Source of the DNA: Mycolicibacterium sp. P9-64
GTDB taxonomy: Bacteria; Actinomycetota; Actinomycetes; Mycobacteriales; Mycobacteriaceae
Direction: 5' to 3'
DNA: 64,000 nt
NCBI RefSeq assembly: GCF_008329605.1
Contig: NZ_NPKO01000007.1
Location: forward strand, 248,001-312,000
Position numbers and translations under genes: made by a program. The notes under the pieces were generated by a model that saw only the letters and a program-made list of their open reading frames with translations, was not told where the DNA came from and searched no databases. This document shows, piece by piece, positions 62,495-64,000 of this stretch. The stretch's first letter is position 1, and every line of letters begins with the position of its first letter.

Positions 62495-63157
62495 CTAGAC
62501 GCAGGCCCGTCGCACGACGTCGGCGACGGCGCCTGGCTGCGACATGTAGACCGCGTGGCTGGCGGCCACCTCGACCGTGGTGGCGCCCGCGCGCCGCACC
62601 ATGGCGCGCTGGGCGGACGGCGGGATCATGCGGTCATCGGTGGCAATCAGGTACCAGCTCGGCTTGCCATGCCAGGCCGCCTCGGTGACCGCCGACGACA
62701 TGGCGTCGATCGCCCACGGCACCTGGCAGTCGGCCATGAACTGGGCATCTGCGGCGGGCAGATCGGCGCCGAAGGAGTCGTGGAACCTCGTCCGGTCCTG
62801 GAACAGGAATCCGCCAGGCCCTGTGACGATCGGGGATCCCGGGGCGGCGGGGTCACCGCCAAGCGCCTTCACCGACTCGCCCGCGTCCGGTACGAACGCC
62901 GCGATGTAGACCAAGGCGGTGACCTTGTCGTGGTTGCCGGCCTCGGTGATGACCGCGCCGCCGTAGGAGTGACCTACGAGCACGACCGGTCCGTCCTGCG
63001 CGTCGATGATCAGCCGTGTCGATTCCACGTCGCCCCGCAGCGAAAGGTTTGGATTCTGCGCCACGGTGACGTGGTGGCCGTCCCCCACGAGGAGGTCGTA
63101 CACCGATCGCCAGGTGGACCCGTCCACGAAGGCGCCGTGCACCAGAACGACGTTCAC
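62495..63157 (-). CDS. Alpha/beta hydrolase
   Basis: 220 residues. LVHGAFVDGS near 5-14 gives the oxyanion strand, the nucleophile is in GHSYGG near 67-72, and the histidine in ASHAVYMSQP near the C-terminus. The class resembles the pyrethroid/EstC-type esterases. It starts inside the stop of the MBL gene (ATGA), so both are co-expressed. Substrate unknown. Confidence 0.9.
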   Translation of the reverse strand: MNVVLVHGAFVDGSTWRSVYDLLVGDGHHVTVAQNPNLSLRGDVESTRLIIDAQDGPVVLVGHSYGGAVITEAGNHDKVTALVYIAAFVPDAGESVKALGGDPAAPGSPIVTGPGGFLFQDRTRFHDSFGADLPAADAQFMADCQVPWAIDAMSSAVTEAAWHGKPSWYLIATDDRMIPPSAQRAMVRRAGATTVEVAASHAVYMSQPGAVADVVRRACV

Positions 63158-63993
63158 CCGTTTGGCGTGAAGGTGTAGGTCTCGCCGTGCGCGAGATAGA
63201 CGAACTTGGTGGTCGTGGTCGAGGTCGACGCGGCCTTCTTGAAGTCGTCGAGTCCCGAGAGGAACACCGAGAAGTCGTTGTAGTGGATCGGGATGGCAGT
63301 CCGGGGCTTGGTGATCTCGACGGCCCTGACTCCCTGCTCGCCCGTCATCGTGACGACGGTGACCAGGAAGGTCGTGCCACCGGTGTGGATCAGGCCGAGG
63401 TCGATGTCGGGATAGCGACGCGGAATGTCCTCGAGGTCGTCGACGAGCATGGTGTCCCCGGTGATGTAGAGCCGGTAGAGCTGATCACCGTTGCGGCTGA
63501 AGTCGAGCAGGTGCCCGTTGACCGGCATGAGCAGATCGTTGACTGCGTCGTCCGTGGCGTGCTTGCCGGGCATCGCGGTGATCGTCAGCGTCGCGTCGCC
63601 CTTGTGCACCTCGAGTGATTCCCAGGTGTCGAGCGCGTGGCCCCGCTCGAAGCCGAGACCGTTGAGCTTGTCCACCGCGTCGGCCGTCGAGACGATGGGA
63701 AGTGCCTTGTCCAGCTCGCGTGCGGCGACGTCGTCGAAGTGATCGCCGTGGTAGTGCGACAGGATGACCAGATCGATCGGTGGCAGGTCGGCGACCTGAC
63801 ACGCCGGCTCCACCTCGCGCCTTGCCCAGATGCCGTGCCCCAGAAAGACGTGCTCACCCTCGTGCAGGAACGCGGGATCGGTCAGGATCGTCAGCCCGCC
63901 GAAGCGGATCAACGTGGTGGCGTTGCCGATGAAGTAGACCTCGCCCTCGGTGAAATCTGCCGTTCCGCCGGGGGGCAGCTCCAAGGAAGTCAT
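63154..63993 (-). CDS. Metallo-beta-lactamase-fold hydrolase, UlaG-like
   Basis: 279 residues. The metal motif SHYHGDH is near 78-84, preceded by ILTDPAF and followed by ITGDTM and IHYNDF with further ligands. UlaG/MBL-fold members hydrolyse lactones or phosphodiester-like bonds. The ATG is only 7 bases from the window end, so its promoter is outside. Co-translated with the alpha/beta hydrolase. Confidence 0.9.
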   Translation of the reverse strand: MTSLELPPGGTADFTEGEVYFIGNATTLIRFGGLTILTDPAFLHEGEHVFLGHGIWARREVEPACQVADLPPIDLVILSHYHGDHFDDVAARELDKALPIVSTADAVDKLNGLGFERGHALDTWESLEVHKGDATLTITAMPGKHATDDAVNDLLMPVNGHLLDFSRNGDQLYRLYITGDTMLVDDLEDIPRRYPDIDLGLIHTGGTTFLVTVVTMTGEQGVRAVEITKPRTAIPIHYNDFSVFLSGLDDFKKAASTSTTTTKFVYLAHGETYTFTPNG

Positions 63994-64000
63994 GGTGTCG

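Overview
The window is high-GC actinobacterial DNA, almost certainly from a fast-growing, environmental-type Mycobacterium (Mycolicibacterium). A block of genes follows, in reverse orientation, the Rv2898c-to-Rv2876 order of M. tuberculosis: UPF0102, ComM-like, dprA, viuB, xerC, an M23 peptidase, rpsB, tsf, amiC, a MarR, pyrH, frr, cdsA, rlmN and DUF2631. Other mycobacterial markers are a hemophore-family protein, an IdeR iron box, a 13E12-type HNH gene under a LexA/SOS box, a mycofactocin-type SDR and several leaderless promoters. Family assignments come from reading the protein sequences; no database search was run.

Region by region. 1-7900: a minus-strand operon carries a full beta-oxidation set (thiolase, two hot-dog hydratases, SDR, FadE, FadD) followed by an unusual double-TetR regulator and another SDR; a TetR C-terminus lies at the left edge. 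8067-13988: SDR, HAD phosphatase, fused alpha/beta 2-oxoacid dehydrogenase E1, CoA-transferase and TesB thioesterase. 13957-21171: an iron locus. An IdeR box precedes a lipoprotein, a permease and an ATPase of the ferric-iron ABC type. The ATPase overlaps a fused adenylation, carrier-protein and membrane-acyltransferase gene. A hemophore-like secreted protein lies alongside. 21243-26892: accessory region with two TetR modules (one controlling DUF1772/NIPSNAP/DUF4267 genes, one controlling an aldo-keto reductase), a RES-domain protein and a hemophore tail relic.

27017-35739: competence/DNA-processing genes, viuB, a flavin oxidase, a medium-chain reductase, a frameshifted SOS-controlled HNH gene and xerC. 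36184-38802: M23-like protein, a structured leader, rpsB, tsf and a strong terminator. 38857-47904: amidase, a small MacB-type ABC exporter, then amine permease, copper amine oxidase and a DUF1254/DUF1214 protein. 47908-49056: a MarR regulator and a methyltransferase diverge from two perfect operators; they look like the M. tuberculosis Rv2887/Rv0560c pair placed side by side. 49176-54435: pyrH, frr, cdsA, a DMT transporter, LysR and rlmN. 54441-63993: TetR, GNAT, DUF2631, mycofactocin-type SDR, photolyase, PuuE-like deacetylase, a ribbon-helix-helix/DUF4097 pair, MerR, SDR, alpha/beta hydrolase and metallo-beta-lactamase-fold hydrolase.

Most genes are tightly packed, with frequent ATGA, GTGA and TGATG overlaps. 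Visible decay is limited to an arginase-like tail, a hemophore tail, an alpha/beta-hydrolase remnant, a short remnant beside amiC and the frameshifted HNH gene. I saw no tRNA, rRNA, CRISPR array or transposase. The most novel-looking system is the IdeR-boxed iron importer coupled to the adenylation/carrier/acyltransferase fusion.
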